From NCBI RefSeq assembly GCF_004519305.1, contig NZ_SOZA01000028.1:1-64000 (forward strand): a stretch of DNA of 64,000 nt, written 5' to 3'. Below the pieces are notes generated by a model. The model was not told the DNA's origin. It worked only from the letters and a program-made list of their open reading frames with translations, and made no database searches. Shown here piece by piece: positions 28,247 through 37,701 of the stretch. Position 1 is the first letter of the stretch. Each line of letters begins with the position of its first letter. The DNA comes from Pseudomonas sp. RIT623. Lineage in GTDB: Bacteria > Pseudomonadota > Gammaproteobacteria > Pseudomonadales > Pseudomonadaceae. The position numbers and the translations under genes are program-made.

Positions 28247-29665
28247 TTACGGCATCACCGGCGGCACATACTGCAACGTTGTGCCCAGCGCCCACAGCAA
28301 CACCAGCACCAGCGGCACATGCACCAGCAACTGCACGAACGAGAAGCCGATCAGGTCACGCGCCTTGAGCCCCAGCACCCCCAGCAGCGGCAGCATGTAG
28401 AACGGGTTGATCAGGTTCGGCAGCGCCTCGGCGGCGTTGTAGATCTGCACGGCCCAGCCCAGGTGGTACTGCAGGTCGTTGGCCACCAGCATCACGTAGG
28501 GAGCCTCGATGATCCACTTGCCGCCACCGGACGGGATGAAGAAGCCGAGCACTGCCGAGTACACCCCCATCAGCAGCGCGTAAGTGTCGTGGGTGGCGAT
28601 CTGGGTGAAGAACAGCGAGATGTGGTGGGCCAGGGTCTGGGCATCGGCGCCCTTGACCTGGGTGAGGATGGCGGCGATCGAGCCGTACAACGGGAACTGG
28701 ATCAGCACCCCCGTGGTGGTCGGCACGGCGCGGGCCACGGCATCGAGGAAGCTGCGCGGACGCCAATGCAACAGGGCGCCAAGCATGATGAACAGCAGGT
28801 TGTAGGTGTTCAGCCCGGAAATCGCGGTGATCGCCGGCTTGGTAGCGAACTCCTGGTACAACCAGCCGCCCGCCAGGGCCACCAGCAGCAGGATCAGGAT
28901 CGGGCTGTATTCCAGCCACTCACCCGGGCGCGTGCGCTGGGGCGATGGTGGTGCGCTGAAGCTCGGGTCCACTCCACAGTCCTGCGCGCTGCGGGCGCTG
29001 TTCGGGCCAGGTGCGGTGGCATAGGCGACGATCAGCGAGACGATCACCAGCGCGGCGAGCATCACCCCGGACTGCCAGAGGAAGATGGTCTCGGTGAACG
29101 GGATCACCCCGGTGATCGACAGGATCGACGGCGGCAGGCTGGCCGGGTTGGCCTGCAACTGCGCGGCCGACGACGACAGGCCCAGCGCCCAGACCGCGCC
29201 CAGGCCCAGGTAGGCGGCGGCGCCAGCGGCACGGTAATCCATCTTCAGGTCGGTACGGCGCGCCAGGGCGCGCACCAGCAGGCCGCCGAACACCAACGAC
29301 AGGCCCCAGTTGAGCAAAGACGCGAGCATCGAGATCAGCGCCACCCAGCACACCGCAGAGCGGCCGTTCTTCGGCAGCCGTGCCAGGCGGTCGATCAACC
29401 GCGCGGCAGGTGGCGAGCTGGCCACCACATAGCCGCCGATGACCACGAAAGCCATCTGCATGGTGAACGGGATCAGGCTCCAGAAGCCATCGCCAAAGGC
29501 CTTGGCGGTATCGGTGGGTTTACCGCCCATGGCCAGGGCGCCCAGGGACACCAGCATCACGGCCAGGGCGGCGAACACCCAGGAGTCGGGGAACCAGCGT
29601 TCGGCCCAGTTGGAGCAGCGCAGGGCAAAGCGCGCGGAGCGGCTGTCTTGGATATCAGCGGCCAC
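28247..29665 (-). CDS. atoE: AtoE-family short-chain fatty acid transporter
   Basis: 472-residue inner-membrane protein of the AtoE family (short-chain fatty acid or acetoacetate uptake), with about twelve hydrophobic segments. FIPSGGGKWIIEAPYVM in the last third is a family hallmark. Start: GTG at 29665 with AAGGA seven bases upstream. It follows the two CoA-transferase genes on the same strand, but a 192-base gap holding a REP pair separates them; the three probably work together, AtoE importing the acid and the transferase activating it. In KT2440 the same trio occurs from memory. Confidence 0.88.
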   Translation of the reverse strand: MAADIQDSRSARFALRCSNWAERWFPDSWVFAALAVMLVSLGALAMGGKPTDTAKAFGDGFWSLIPFTMQMAFVVIGGYVVASSPPAARLIDRLARLPKNGRSAVCWVALISMLASLLNWGLSLVFGGLLVRALARRTDLKMDYRAAGAAAYLGLGAVWALGLSSSAAQLQANPASLPPSILSITGVIPFTETIFLWQSGVMLAALVIVSLIVAYATAPGPNSARSAQDCGVDPSFSAPPSPQRTRPGEWLEYSPILILLLVALAGGWLYQEFATKPAITAISGLNTYNLLFIMLGALLHWRPRSFLDAVARAVPTTTGVLIQFPLYGSIAAILTQVKGADAQTLAHHISLFFTQIATHDTYALLMGVYSAVLGFFIPSGGGKWIIEAPYVMLVANDLQYHLGWAVQIYNAAEALPNLINPFYMLPLLGVLGLKARDLIGFSFVQLLVHVPLVLVLLWALGTTLQYVPPVMP

Positions 29666-29715
29666 GATGTTTTCCTTTTATTGGTTTTCTTGGATACACC
29701 AGCAAAAACACAAAA

Positions 29716-29839
29716 CCCCTGTAGGAGCGGCCTTGTGTCGCGAAAGGACCGCAAAGCGGCCCCTCGATCTCAGCGCTGGCGCCAAAATCGTGGGGCTGCT
29801 GCGCAGCCCTTTCGCGACACAAGGCCGCTCCTACAGGGG
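29716..29839. repeat. REPIN: two inverted Pseudomonas REP sequences
   Basis: Two perfectly complementary 32-base arms (29716-29747 and 29808-29839) starting with CCCCTGTAGGAGCGGCCT and containing TGTCGCGAAAGG, the common P. putida REP sequence, about 60 bases apart. It sits inside the ato operon between atoA and atoE and could lower the expression of atoE or protect the upstream mRNA. Confidence 0.85.
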
Positions 29840-29857
29840 GCGGTGTGTTGCGGGTAA

Positions 29858-30514
29858 TTAGAAGGTCATTTCCTGCACATCGTCCGGCACGATCAGCTTG
29901 CCGGCGGTTTTCTCGATGATCTCTTCGACGCTCACGCCCGGCGCGGTTTCGCGCAGGATGAAGGCGCCGTTCTCGATCTCCAGGTAGGCCAGGTCGGTCA
30001 GCACCTTGCGGATGCAGCCGGCGCCGGTCAGCGGCAGGCTGCACTTGGGCAGCAGCTTGGACTCGCCGTCCTTGGAGGCATGGGTCATGGTGACGATGAT
30101 GTTGTCGGCACCGGCCACCAGGTCCATGGCGCCGCCCATGCCCTTGACCAGCTTGCCGGGGATCATCCACGAGGCGATGTTGCCCTCCACGTCCACTTCG
30201 AAAGCCCCCAGCACGGTGAGGTCGACATGGCCGCCACGGATCATGGCGAAGGATTGCGCCGAATCGAAGATCGACGCGCCACGGCGAGCGGTCACGGTCT
30301 GCTTGCCGGCGTTGATCATGTCGGCGTCGATGGTGGCTTCGGTGGGGAACTCGCCCATGCCCAGCAGGCCGTTTTCCGACTGTAGCATCACATCCATGTC
30401 GGCAGGCACGTAGTTGGCCACCAAGGTGGGGATGCCGATACCGAGGTTGACGTAGTAGCCGTCCTTCAGTTCACGGGCGACGCGTTGCGCCATTTGTTCG
30501 CGGGTCAATGCCAT
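29858..30514 (-). CDS. atoA: 3-oxoacid/acetoacetate CoA-transferase subunit B
   Basis: 218-residue beta subunit of a family I CoA-transferase, which moves CoA between succinyl-CoA or acetyl-CoA and acetoacetate or another 3-oxo acid. QSENGLLGMG (about residues 44-53) holds the catalytic glutamate that forms the CoA thioester. YYVNLGIGIPTLVANYVP is the typical beginning. Start at 30514 (MALTREQM); the frame is open upstream but overlaps the A subunit gene. It follows subunit A after 35 bases. Called AtoA here because of atoE next door; scoB and pcaJ products look very similar. Confidence 0.9.
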   Translation of the reverse strand: MALTREQMAQRVARELKDGYYVNLGIGIPTLVANYVPADMDVMLQSENGLLGMGEFPTEATIDADMINAGKQTVTARRGASIFDSAQSFAMIRGGHVDLTVLGAFEVDVEGNIASWMIPGKLVKGMGGAMDLVAGADNIIVTMTHASKDGESKLLPKCSLPLTGAGCIRKVLTDLAYLEIENGAFILRETAPGVSVEEIIEKTAGKLIVPDDVQEMTF

Positions 30515-30549
30515 GGTCAGGATCTCTTTGTTGTTCTTGAGGGCGGCGC

Positions 30550-31248
30550 TCAGGCCTTGACGGTGCGCTTTTCGATGCGTTTCTCGAAGGTGCCGACGAT
30601 GACCCGGTCGACATAGATGCCCGGGGTGTGGATCTCGCTGGGCAGCAGCACGCCGGGCTCGACGATCTCTTCGACCTCGACCACGGTGATCTTGCCGGCG
30701 GTGGCGGCCAGTGGGTTGAAGTTCTGCGCGGTGTTGCGGTACACCACGTTGCCGTAGTGGTCGGCCTTCCAGCCCTTGACGATGGCGAAGTCGCCGGTGA
30801 TGGATTCTTCGAGGATGTACTTGCGGCCCTTGAACTCGCGTACTTCCTTGCCTTCTGCGACCGGGGTGCCGTAGCCGGTGGCGGTGAAGAAGGCCGGAAT
30901 GCCGGCGCCGCCAGCGCGCATTTTCTCGGCCAGGGTACCTTGGGGGGTGAGCTCGACTTCCAGTTCGCCGCTGAGCAACTGGCGTTCGAACTCGGCGTTT
31001 TCGCCCACGTAGGAGGCAATCATCTTGCGGATCTGCCGGTCCTCGAGCAGCACGCCCAGACCGAAGCCGTCGACGCCGCAGTTGTTGGAGACCACGGTCA
31101 GGCCCTTGACGCCGCGGCGCTTGATCTCGGCGATGAGGTTCTCGGGGATGCCGCACAGGCCGAAGCCACCGGCCAGTACCGTCATGTCGTCGGTCAGGCC
31201 AGCCAAGGCCTCTTCATAAGTTGCTACACGCTTGTCCAGTCCGGCCAT
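30550..31248 (-). CDS. atoD: 3-oxoacid/acetoacetate CoA-transferase subunit A
   Basis: 232-residue alpha subunit of the same family I CoA-transferase. GGFGLCGIPENLIAEI (about 27-42) forms the conserved CoA-binding glycine loop and SNNCGVDGFGLG a second typical loop; GAGIPAFFTATGYGT lies in the middle. First gene of the atoD-atoA-atoE operon, divergent from the LysR gene at 31369 across 120 bases. AAGG about ten bases before the ATG. Together the two subunits let the cell use acetoacetate or similar short acids as carbon source. ScoA and PcaI are close relatives. Confidence 0.9.
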   Translation of the reverse strand: MAGLDKRVATYEEALAGLTDDMTVLAGGFGLCGIPENLIAEIKRRGVKGLTVVSNNCGVDGFGLGVLLEDRQIRKMIASYVGENAEFERQLLSGELEVELTPQGTLAEKMRAGGAGIPAFFTATGYGTPVAEGKEVREFKGRKYILEESITGDFAIVKGWKADHYGNVVYRNTAQNFNPLAATAGKITVVEVEEIVEPGVLLPSEIHTPGIYVDRVIVGTFEKRIEKRTVKA

Positions 31249-31368
31249 GCTCAGTCGCCTTTTGTAGTTGTTGGAACCGTGCGGTCATCTTCACTGTAGT
31301 CGACTGATTTGTTAATTTTGTTTTCGTCATCGATTGATAATTTTTTCAAAACAAAGGTCGAGCCAGTC

Positions 31369-32274
31369 ATGAACGTCAAGCAGCTGCGTGCCTTCGTCAC
31401 CGTGGCCAAGTACCAGAGCTTCGCCCAGGCCGGCGAGCACCTGCACGTGTCGCAACCGGCCCTGAGCCTGACCATCAAGGCCCTGGAGGACAACCTCGGC
31501 GGCGCCCTGCTCACCCGCACCACCCGCAGCGTCAGCCTGACGCCCGAGGGCGAAGTGCTGCTGCCCCTGGCCCGGCGCCTGCTGGCTGACTGGGACGACA
31601 CCGAGGAGATGCTGCGCCAGCGCTTCACCTTGCAACTGGGCCGGGTGTCGGTGGCGGCCATGCCGGCGTTCGCTGGCAACCTGCTGCCGCAATCGCTGAA
31701 GGTGTTCCGCCAGCGCTACCCCAAGGTCAACGTCACCGTGCACGACGTGATCAACGAGCAGGTGCTGGAACTGGTGCGCCATCGCCGCGTCGAACTGGGC
31801 ATTGGCTTCGAACCCGAAAGCAGCGAGGCGCTGCGGTTCCACCCGCTGTACATGGACCGTTTCGTCGCCGTGGTGCCCGCCGACTCGCCACTGGCGCGCC
31901 AGCCGCAGGTGCGCTGGCAGGAACTGCTGGCCGAGGACTTCATCGCCCTGCAGCGGCCCTCGGCGGTGCGCTTGCTGCTCGAGCAGCACCTGGCCGCCGG
32001 CCATGGCAAGCTGACGGTGGCCTTCGAGAGCCACCAACTGGCGACCATCGGCCGCATGGTCGCCAGCGGCCTGGGCGTCAGCGCCGTGCCGGCCCTGTGC
32101 ATCGAGCAGATGCAGCAGCTGGGCGCACGCTGCGTGCGGTTAGTCGAGCCCAGCGTCGAGCGGCGCATCGGCGTGATCGCCCTGAGCGATCACAAGCTGT
32201 CGAAAGCCGCCGAAGCGCTGCTCGATGTCCTGCTTACCCATACCCACCCACAGGAGGTGATATGCGCTACCTGA
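31369..32274 (+). CDS. LysR-family regulator of the ato operon
   Basis: 301-residue LysR-type regulator. Helix-turn-helix: LRAFVTVAKYQSFAQAGEHL with QPALSLTIKALEDNLGGALL; RTTRSVSLTPEGEVLLPLARRL links to the effector domain. ATG at 31369; an open frame from 31309 lacks a site. It is divergent from atoDAE over a 120-base AT-rich gap containing TTTGTTTT (31317-31324) and AAAACAAA (31348-31355) as an inverted pair, so it most likely controls that operon. Its 3' end overlaps the aldo/keto reductase gene by 13 bases. Confidence 0.9.
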   Translation: MNVKQLRAFVTVAKYQSFAQAGEHLHVSQPALSLTIKALEDNLGGALLTRTTRSVSLTPEGEVLLPLARRLLADWDDTEEMLRQRFTLQLGRVSVAAMPAFAGNLLPQSLKVFRQRYPKVNVTVHDVINEQVLELVRHRRVELGIGFEPESSEALRFHPLYMDRFVAVVPADSPLARQPQVRWQELLAEDFIALQRPSAVRLLLEQHLAAGHGKLTVAFESHQLATIGRMVASGLGVSAVPALCIEQMQQLGARCVRLVEPSVERRIGVIALSDHKLSKAAEALLDVLLTHTHPQEVICAT

Positions 32275-33083
32275 ATCTGGCGGGCAGCCGCGTTCCAGTC
32301 ATTGGCCAGGGCACCTGGTACATGGGCGAGGACCCGGGGCGCAGGGCCGCCGAAGTAGCGGCCCTGCAACAAGGCATCGAATTGGGGCTGAGCCTGATCG
32401 ACACGGCGGAGATGTACGCCGAAGGTGGGGCCGAGCAGGTGGTCGGCCAGGCCATCGCCGGGCGCCGCGAGCAGGTGTTTCTGGTCAGCAAGGTCTACCC
32501 GCACAACGCCAGCCGGCGCGGCATGCCGGCCGCCTGCGAACGCAGCCTGAAACGGCTGAGCACCGACTGTATCGACCTGTACCTGCTGCACTGGCGTGGG
32601 CAGTACCCGCTGGAGGAGACGGTGGAGGCGTTCGAGCGGTTGATCGAGCAAGGCAAGATCCGCCGATGGGGCGTGTCGAACTTCGACCTGGACGACCTGC
32701 GCGAGCTGGACAACACCGCCTGCGCCACTAACCAGGTGCTGTACAACCCGGCCGAACGCGGCATCGAGTTCGACCTGCTGCCGTGGAGCCGCGAGCAGGG
32801 TTTGCCAACCATGGCCTACTGCCCGCTGGCCCAAGCCGGGCGCTTGTTGCGCCATCCGCTGATGGCCCAGGTTGCCGAGCGCCATGGCGCCACGCCGGCC
32901 CAGGTGAGCCTGGCCTGGGTGACGCGCGGCGAGGGTGTGATCGCGATTCCCAAGGCGGTGAACCCGGACCACGTGCGCTTGAATGCACAAGCGGCTGGGC
33001 TGGTGCTGAGCGAGGAGGACCTGCGGGCGATCGACCAAGCGTTCGCGCCCCCGACCCGCAAGCAGCGCCTGGCGATGGTCTGA
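32262..33083 (+). CDS. aldo/keto reductase
   Basis: 273-residue NADPH-dependent aldo/keto reductase with a TIM-barrel fold. Catalytic tetrad positions by family pattern: Asp in LSLIDTAEMYAEGGAE with Tyr about four residues on, Lys in VFLVSKVYP and His in DLYLLHWRG; the NADPH site is AIPKAVNPDHVRLN near the C-terminus. It resembles the E. coli YeaE/DkgA groups. A strong site CAGGAGG precedes the ATG at 32262, which lies within the last codons of the LysR gene, so it is coupled to that gene rather than to ato. Substrate unknown. Confidence 0.88.
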   Translation: MRYLNLAGSRVPVIGQGTWYMGEDPGRRAAEVAALQQGIELGLSLIDTAEMYAEGGAEQVVGQAIAGRREQVFLVSKVYPHNASRRGMPAACERSLKRLSTDCIDLYLLHWRGQYPLEETVEAFERLIEQGKIRRWGVSNFDLDDLRELDNTACATNQVLYNPAERGIEFDLLPWSREQGLPTMAYCPLAQAGRLLRHPLMAQVAERHGATPAQVSLAWVTRGEGVIAIPKAVNPDHVRLNAQAAGLVLSEEDLRAIDQAFAPPTRKQRLAMV

Positions 33084-33090
33084 GCGCCAC

Positions 33091-33181
33091 CTGTAGGCGC
33101 CAGCCCTGCTGGCGAACCAAGCGTCGCGGTGGTGGACGGTACCGGCTGTGCCGATATTCGCCGGCAAGCCGGCTCCTGCGG
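33091..33181. repeat. REP-type inverted pair
   Basis: CTGTAGGCGCCAGCCCTGCT... (33091-33116) and the complementary type TTCGCCGGCAAGCCGGCTCC... (33157-33181) flank 40 bases between the convergent aldo/keto reductase and dnaE2 genes. The arms are Pseudomonas REP-like but not perfect copies. Confidence 0.65.
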
Positions 33182-33205
33182 CGTTGCGCCTGGCGCTGGC
33201 TGGCA

Positions 33206-36200
33206 TCAATGAAAATCCCGACTGCGCACATCCAGCCCATTGAGCAGCGGGCTGATGTCTTCCAGGCGCCGGGCAATCAGGTGTCGCACGCCCTTTTCCT
33301 GCTCCAGTCGCCCGCTGACTTTAAGCAACCGCGAGCCCACCAGCGCCCGCCGCTGCCGCTCGGCCAGCTCGCGCCAGACCACCACGTTGACCATCCCGTG
33401 TTCATCTTCAAGGGTTACGAAGGTCACGCCGCTGGCCGTCTGCGGTCGCTGCCGGCCGACCACGATTCCGGCCACCGCCACGCTGTCGCCATGCTCGGCG
33501 CCAACCAGCTCTCGCGAACTGCGGCAACCCAGCGCACGCAAACGCGGGCGCAGCAGGGCCAACGGATGCGGCCCCAGGGTCGTGCCCAGCGTGTGATAGT
33601 CGGCAACCAGATCCTCGCCCACCGTCGGCACCGGTAGCTCGACCGCCGGCTCCGGCGCACCCTCGAGCTGGGCAAACAACGGTAACTGCGCCTGCACCGC
33701 CGCGACCTGCCAACGTGCCTGGTGACGGTCACGTGCCAACTCGCGCAGGGCCCCGGCGTCCGCCAAGCGAGCCCTGGCCTGGGCATCGAGGCCGACACGC
33801 AGGCACAGGTCCTCGACATCGCGCCAGGGCCGCTGCGCGCGCGCCTGCTCCAGGCGCCTGGCATCCGCCTCATTGAAGCCACGAATCTGCCGCAAACCCA
33901 GGCGGATCGCCAGGACACCCTTGCCCACTGGCTCCAGGGTGCAATCCCAGGCGCTGTGGAACACATCCACCGGGCGCACCTCGATGCCCTGGCGGCGCGC
34001 CTCTTGCAACAACTGGTCGGGGCTATAGAAGCCCATCGGCCAGCTATTGACCAGGGCACAGGTGAAGATCGCCGGCTCGTGGCACTTGAGCCAACTGCTG
34101 GCATAGCACAGCAAGGCGAAACTGGCGGCGTGGGACTCGGGGAAGCCATAGCTGCCGAAGCCCTTGATCTGCTCGAAGATGCGTTCGGCGAAAGCCAGCT
34201 CATAGCCATTGCGCAGCATGCCGCCGATCAAGCGCGCTCGGTGTGGTTCCAGGCCACCATGGCGCTTCCAGGCAGCCATGCTGCGGCGCAACTGGTCGGC
34301 CTCGCCCGGGCTGTAGTCGGCGGCGACCATGGCCAGTTCCATGACCTGCTCCTGGAACAGCGGCACGCCCAAGGTGCGTTCGAACACGGCCTTGAGCTTT
34401 TCCGAGGGATAAGTGACAGGCTCCTGTTTCAAGCGCCGACGCAAGTAGGGATGCACCATGTCGCCCTGGATCGGCCCGGGGCGCACGATCGCCACCTCGA
34501 TCACCAGGTCATAGAATTTTTCTGGTTTCAACCGCGGCAGCATGGCCATCTGCGCCCGCGATTCGATCTGGAACACGCCCATGGTCTCGGCCCGGCTGAT
34601 CATGGCGTAGGTGGCCGGGTCTTCCTTGGGCAGGGTCGCCAGGCGGTACTCATGCCCCCGGTGCAATGCCATCAGGTCGAAGCAACGGCGCAACGCACTG
34701 AGCATGCCCAGGGCCAGCACATCGACCTTGAGCAAGCCGACCATATCCAGGTCGTCCTTGTCCCACTGGATCACCGTGCGCTCGGCCATGGCCGCGTTCT
34801 CCACCGGCACCAGCTGGTCCAGGGGCTGCTCGGAAATGACGAAACCTCCCGGGTGTTGCGACAGATGCCGGGGGAAACCGATCAGTTCGCCAGCCAGCAC
34901 CAGGATACGCCGCAATGACGGGCTCTGCGCGTCGAACCCGGCCTCGGCCAGGCGCTCGGCATCCGGGATCCGGTCACTCCAGCGCGCGCAGCACTTGGCC
35001 AGGGCATCCACCTGGTCACTCGGCAGCCCCAGCACCCGCGCCACATCGCGCACCGCCCCCGCGGCGTGGTAGCTGCTGACCACTGCCGTCAACGCCGCAC
35101 GGTGCCGGCCGTAGCGCCGGAAGACATACTGGATGACCTCCTCGCGCCGGTCATGCTCGAAATCCACGTCGATATCCGGCGGCTCGTTGCGCTCGCGGGA
35201 CAGGAAGCGCTCGAACAGCAGCCGATGCTCCATCGGGTCGAGCTCGGTGATGCCCAGCACGAAGCACACCACCGAGTTGGCCGCCGAGCCACGCCCCTGG
35301 CACAGGATGCGCTGGCGGCGGGCGAAGGCGACGATGTCATGGACGGTGAGGAAATAGCTCTCGTAGCCCAGCTCCTCGATCAGGGCCAACTCCCGGCCCA
35401 GCACCTCGCGCACCTTGTCGCTCGGCCCGTGCGGCCAACGTTCGGGCAAGCCACGCTCACACAGTGCGCGCAACCAGCTGGCCGGCGTCTGGCCCTCGGG
35501 CACCAGCTCACGCGGGTACTGGTACTGCAACTCGCCCAGGTCGAAGGTGCAACGCTCGGCCAGCACCAGGGCCTGCGCCAACAGGTCGGCCGGGTACAGC
35601 TCCCGCAATTGCTCGAGGGAACGCAGGTGGCGCTCGCCGTTGGCGAACAGCAACTGACCGGCCTCGGTCACCGGGCAATGCGCGCGGATGGCGGTCATGC
35701 AGTCCTGCAACGCACGCCGACCACGCACATGCATATGCACATCACCACAGGCCACCAACGGTATGCCCGTGCGTGCGCCCAGCGCCCGCAAACCGGCCAG
35801 CCGCTGTTCATCGTCGCCCCCACGATGCAGGTGCACAGCCAGCCACAGGCGTTCGCCGAACAGCGCCTGCAACCAGGCCGCGTCATCGCTGGCGGCCGCC
35901 ACTACCCACAGTGCCAGCAAGCCTTGGTGATGGGCCTCGAGATCCTCGGCGAGCAGTTGGTAGCTGCCTTTTTCAGCCCGCCGTCGCGCCCGGGTGATCA
36001 GCGCGCAGAGGTTCTGGTAGCCAGCAAGGTCCTGCACCAGCAAGACCAGCTTGGGCCCTTGATGCACCTGCACCTCGCTCCCGACGATCAGGCGCAGCTC
36101 ATGCTGCCTTGCAGCCTGCCAGGCCCGAACGATACCGGCCAAGGAGCATTCATCGGTGATCGCCAGGGCCTGGTAGCCCTGCTCGCGCGCTCGACGAAAC

Positions 36201-36280
36201 AGCTCGTCGGCGCTGGAGGCGCCGCGCTGGAAACTGAAGTTCGACAGGCAATGCAGCTCGGCGTAACCCTGCCCGCTCAT
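33206..36280 (-). CDS. dnaE2: error-prone DNA polymerase DnaE2 (ImuC)
   Basis: 1024-residue C-family polymerase that performs translesion synthesis with ImuA and ImuB after DNA damage. N-terminal PHP domain (YAELHCLSNFSFQRGASS; ALAITDECSLAGI), then the polymerase core with PPDIDVDFEHDRREE (about 367-381) carrying catalytic aspartates, and a C-terminal OB fold (VAVAGIVVGRQRPQTASGV). The family is about 1020-1080 residues, so it is full length. The ATG at 36280 overlaps the imuB stop (ATGA); the frame goes seven codons further but without need. Last gene of the lexA2-imuA-imuB-dnaE2 operon. Confidence 0.95.
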   Translation of the reverse strand: MSGQGYAELHCLSNFSFQRGASSADELFRRAREQGYQALAITDECSLAGIVRAWQAARQHELRLIVGSEVQVHQGPKLVLLVQDLAGYQNLCALITRARRRAEKGSYQLLAEDLEAHHQGLLALWVVAAASDDAAWLQALFGERLWLAVHLHRGGDDEQRLAGLRALGARTGIPLVACGDVHMHVRGRRALQDCMTAIRAHCPVTEAGQLLFANGERHLRSLEQLRELYPADLLAQALVLAERCTFDLGELQYQYPRELVPEGQTPASWLRALCERGLPERWPHGPSDKVREVLGRELALIEELGYESYFLTVHDIVAFARRQRILCQGRGSAANSVVCFVLGITELDPMEHRLLFERFLSRERNEPPDIDVDFEHDRREEVIQYVFRRYGRHRAALTAVVSSYHAAGAVRDVARVLGLPSDQVDALAKCCARWSDRIPDAERLAEAGFDAQSPSLRRILVLAGELIGFPRHLSQHPGGFVISEQPLDQLVPVENAAMAERTVIQWDKDDLDMVGLLKVDVLALGMLSALRRCFDLMALHRGHEYRLATLPKEDPATYAMISRAETMGVFQIESRAQMAMLPRLKPEKFYDLVIEVAIVRPGPIQGDMVHPYLRRRLKQEPVTYPSEKLKAVFERTLGVPLFQEQVMELAMVAADYSPGEADQLRRSMAAWKRHGGLEPHRARLIGGMLRNGYELAFAERIFEQIKGFGSYGFPESHAASFALLCYASSWLKCHEPAIFTCALVNSWPMGFYSPDQLLQEARRQGIEVRPVDVFHSAWDCTLEPVGKGVLAIRLGLRQIRGFNEADARRLEQARAQRPWRDVEDLCLRVGLDAQARARLADAGALRELARDRHQARWQVAAVQAQLPLFAQLEGAPEPAVELPVPTVGEDLVADYHTLGTTLGPHPLALLRPRLRALGCRSSRELVGAEHGDSVAVAGIVVGRQRPQTASGVTFVTLEDEHGMVNVVVWRELAERQRRALVGSRLLKVSGRLEQEKGVRHLIARRLEDISPLLNGLDVRSRDFH

Positions 36281-37695
36281 GCGAACCAGCCTTGCAACCA
36301 CAGCGGCCCGGGCGCCGCCAGGTCGCGAAAGGCCCAGCCACGCAGGCCGTCACGGGTCTGGACCCGATAATAGTCGCGCCGCACATCGCCACCGTCCCAC
36401 CAACCGGACTCGATCCGCTCGGCCGGCCCCAACCACTGCAAGCCGACCTCGGCCAGCACCTGGGGTTCGGCCAACAGCCAGCCGGGGCGACTGCCGGGCG
36501 CCATCACCAGGCGGCCCTGGGCGCCCTGCTCCGCCGGCTGCCAGGCGCATTCGGGACGATGATCGGCGGCGGCGCACAACCCTGTGACCGCGTCATCGCC
36601 CAGGCGGGCACGCAGGCGCTCACGCAACTGCTCCCAAGGCTGCGCCTGCTGGGCGCGGGCCTCGAACAAGGCCTGGCGCTGGGGCACGAAGGGGGGCAAG
36701 TCGGCGGCGACCAGCCGCAGGTTACGTACCGGGGCTGGAATCCGTAGCGGCTCCAGGCGTCCGCGTGCCAGTTCGAACAGCATCGCGGCCTCGCGCTCGG
36801 CAGCCAGCAGCCCGACCTTGAGCAAGGTATCAGGCCCTTCGGCGTGCTCCAGGTGCAGCTCGAAACGCTGTACGCCGCAATCGCGCCCGCCGAGGAACGC
36901 GGCCAGGTCGTTGATCAGCCGGCGCAAGGGGAACAGCAACGCCTGGTGCGACTCGACGTCGAAGTTCAGCTCCAGGCGCGCGTCGAAGCGATCGGGTGGC
37001 TGGTAGAAGTCCAGGCCCAGGGTGCGCAGGCCAAGCAACTGGTCCAGGTGCAACTGCACCTGGGCGCTGAAACGCCTGGCCAAGGCCTCGCGCGGCAAGG
37101 CCAGGACCTGCCCGAGCCGACGCAGGCCCATGCGGCTGAACGCCTCAGCCGCCTCGGTGGGCAGGCCGGCCCGCTCGACCGGCAGGTGCTGCAAGCTGTC
37201 GCGGGTGGCCTGTGGGCAAGTCAGCGCCAGACCGTCATGGCCATTGGCAAGGATTCGCGCCGCCACCGGGTTGCTGGCCACGACGATGCGCTGACGCAGC
37301 CCCAGTTCGGCCAGTTCCTGGCGCAGCCGCGCCTCGAACGCGGGCCAGGGGCCGAACAATTGCAGGCTCGAACCGATCTCCAGCAACAACGCCCGCGGGT
37401 AATGCAGGCTGACCTGGGCACTGAAGCGATAGGCCCAGGCCGCGAGCAGTTGCTGAACCTGGTCGATGCGTGCCGGCTCGACCTCGACACAGCTGAAGCC
37501 GTCGGCCAAGGCCCGGGCGGCGGTCAGGGTCTGCCCCGCGCGCAAGCCCAGGGCGCGGGCTGGCACATTGACCGCCTGGAGGACGCGACGCTGGGTCGGA
37601 CCACCGATCAAGGCCAGCGGGGTATCAGGGTCGTCGCGTTCGCGCAGGACCGTGTCCAGCGCCAGCTGGGGAAACAGGATGCAGGCCCAGAGCAT
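36277..37695 (-). CDS. imuB: Y-family polymerase-like protein ImuB
   Basis: 472-residue inactive Y-family polymerase homologue, the hub of the ImuA-ImuB-DnaE2 mutasome that docks the complex to the beta clamp. It begins WACILFPQLALD where active Y polymerases have an acidic DMDAFF-type motif, so the first catalytic residues are missing, as is normal for ImuB. Fingers/palm follow (ALGLRAGQTLTAARAL), then a little-finger-like part and a long C-terminal extension (WWDGGDVRRDYYRVQTRDG) that binds partners. Starts six bases after imuA, ends in an ATGA overlap with dnaE2. Confidence 0.92.
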   Translation of the reverse strand: MLWACILFPQLALDTVLRERDDPDTPLALIGGPTQRRVLQAVNVPARALGLRAGQTLTAARALADGFSCVEVEPARIDQVQQLLAAWAYRFSAQVSLHYPRALLLEIGSSLQLFGPWPAFEARLRQELAELGLRQRIVVASNPVAARILANGHDGLALTCPQATRDSLQHLPVERAGLPTEAAEAFSRMGLRRLGQVLALPREALARRFSAQVQLHLDQLLGLRTLGLDFYQPPDRFDARLELNFDVESHQALLFPLRRLINDLAAFLGGRDCGVQRFELHLEHAEGPDTLLKVGLLAAEREAAMLFELARGRLEPLRIPAPVRNLRLVAADLPPFVPQRQALFEARAQQAQPWEQLRERLRARLGDDAVTGLCAAADHRPECAWQPAEQGAQGRLVMAPGSRPGWLLAEPQVLAEVGLQWLGPAERIESGWWDGGDVRRDYYRVQTRDGLRGWAFRDLAAPGPLWLQGWFA

Positions 37696-37701
37696 GGCGC
37701 A

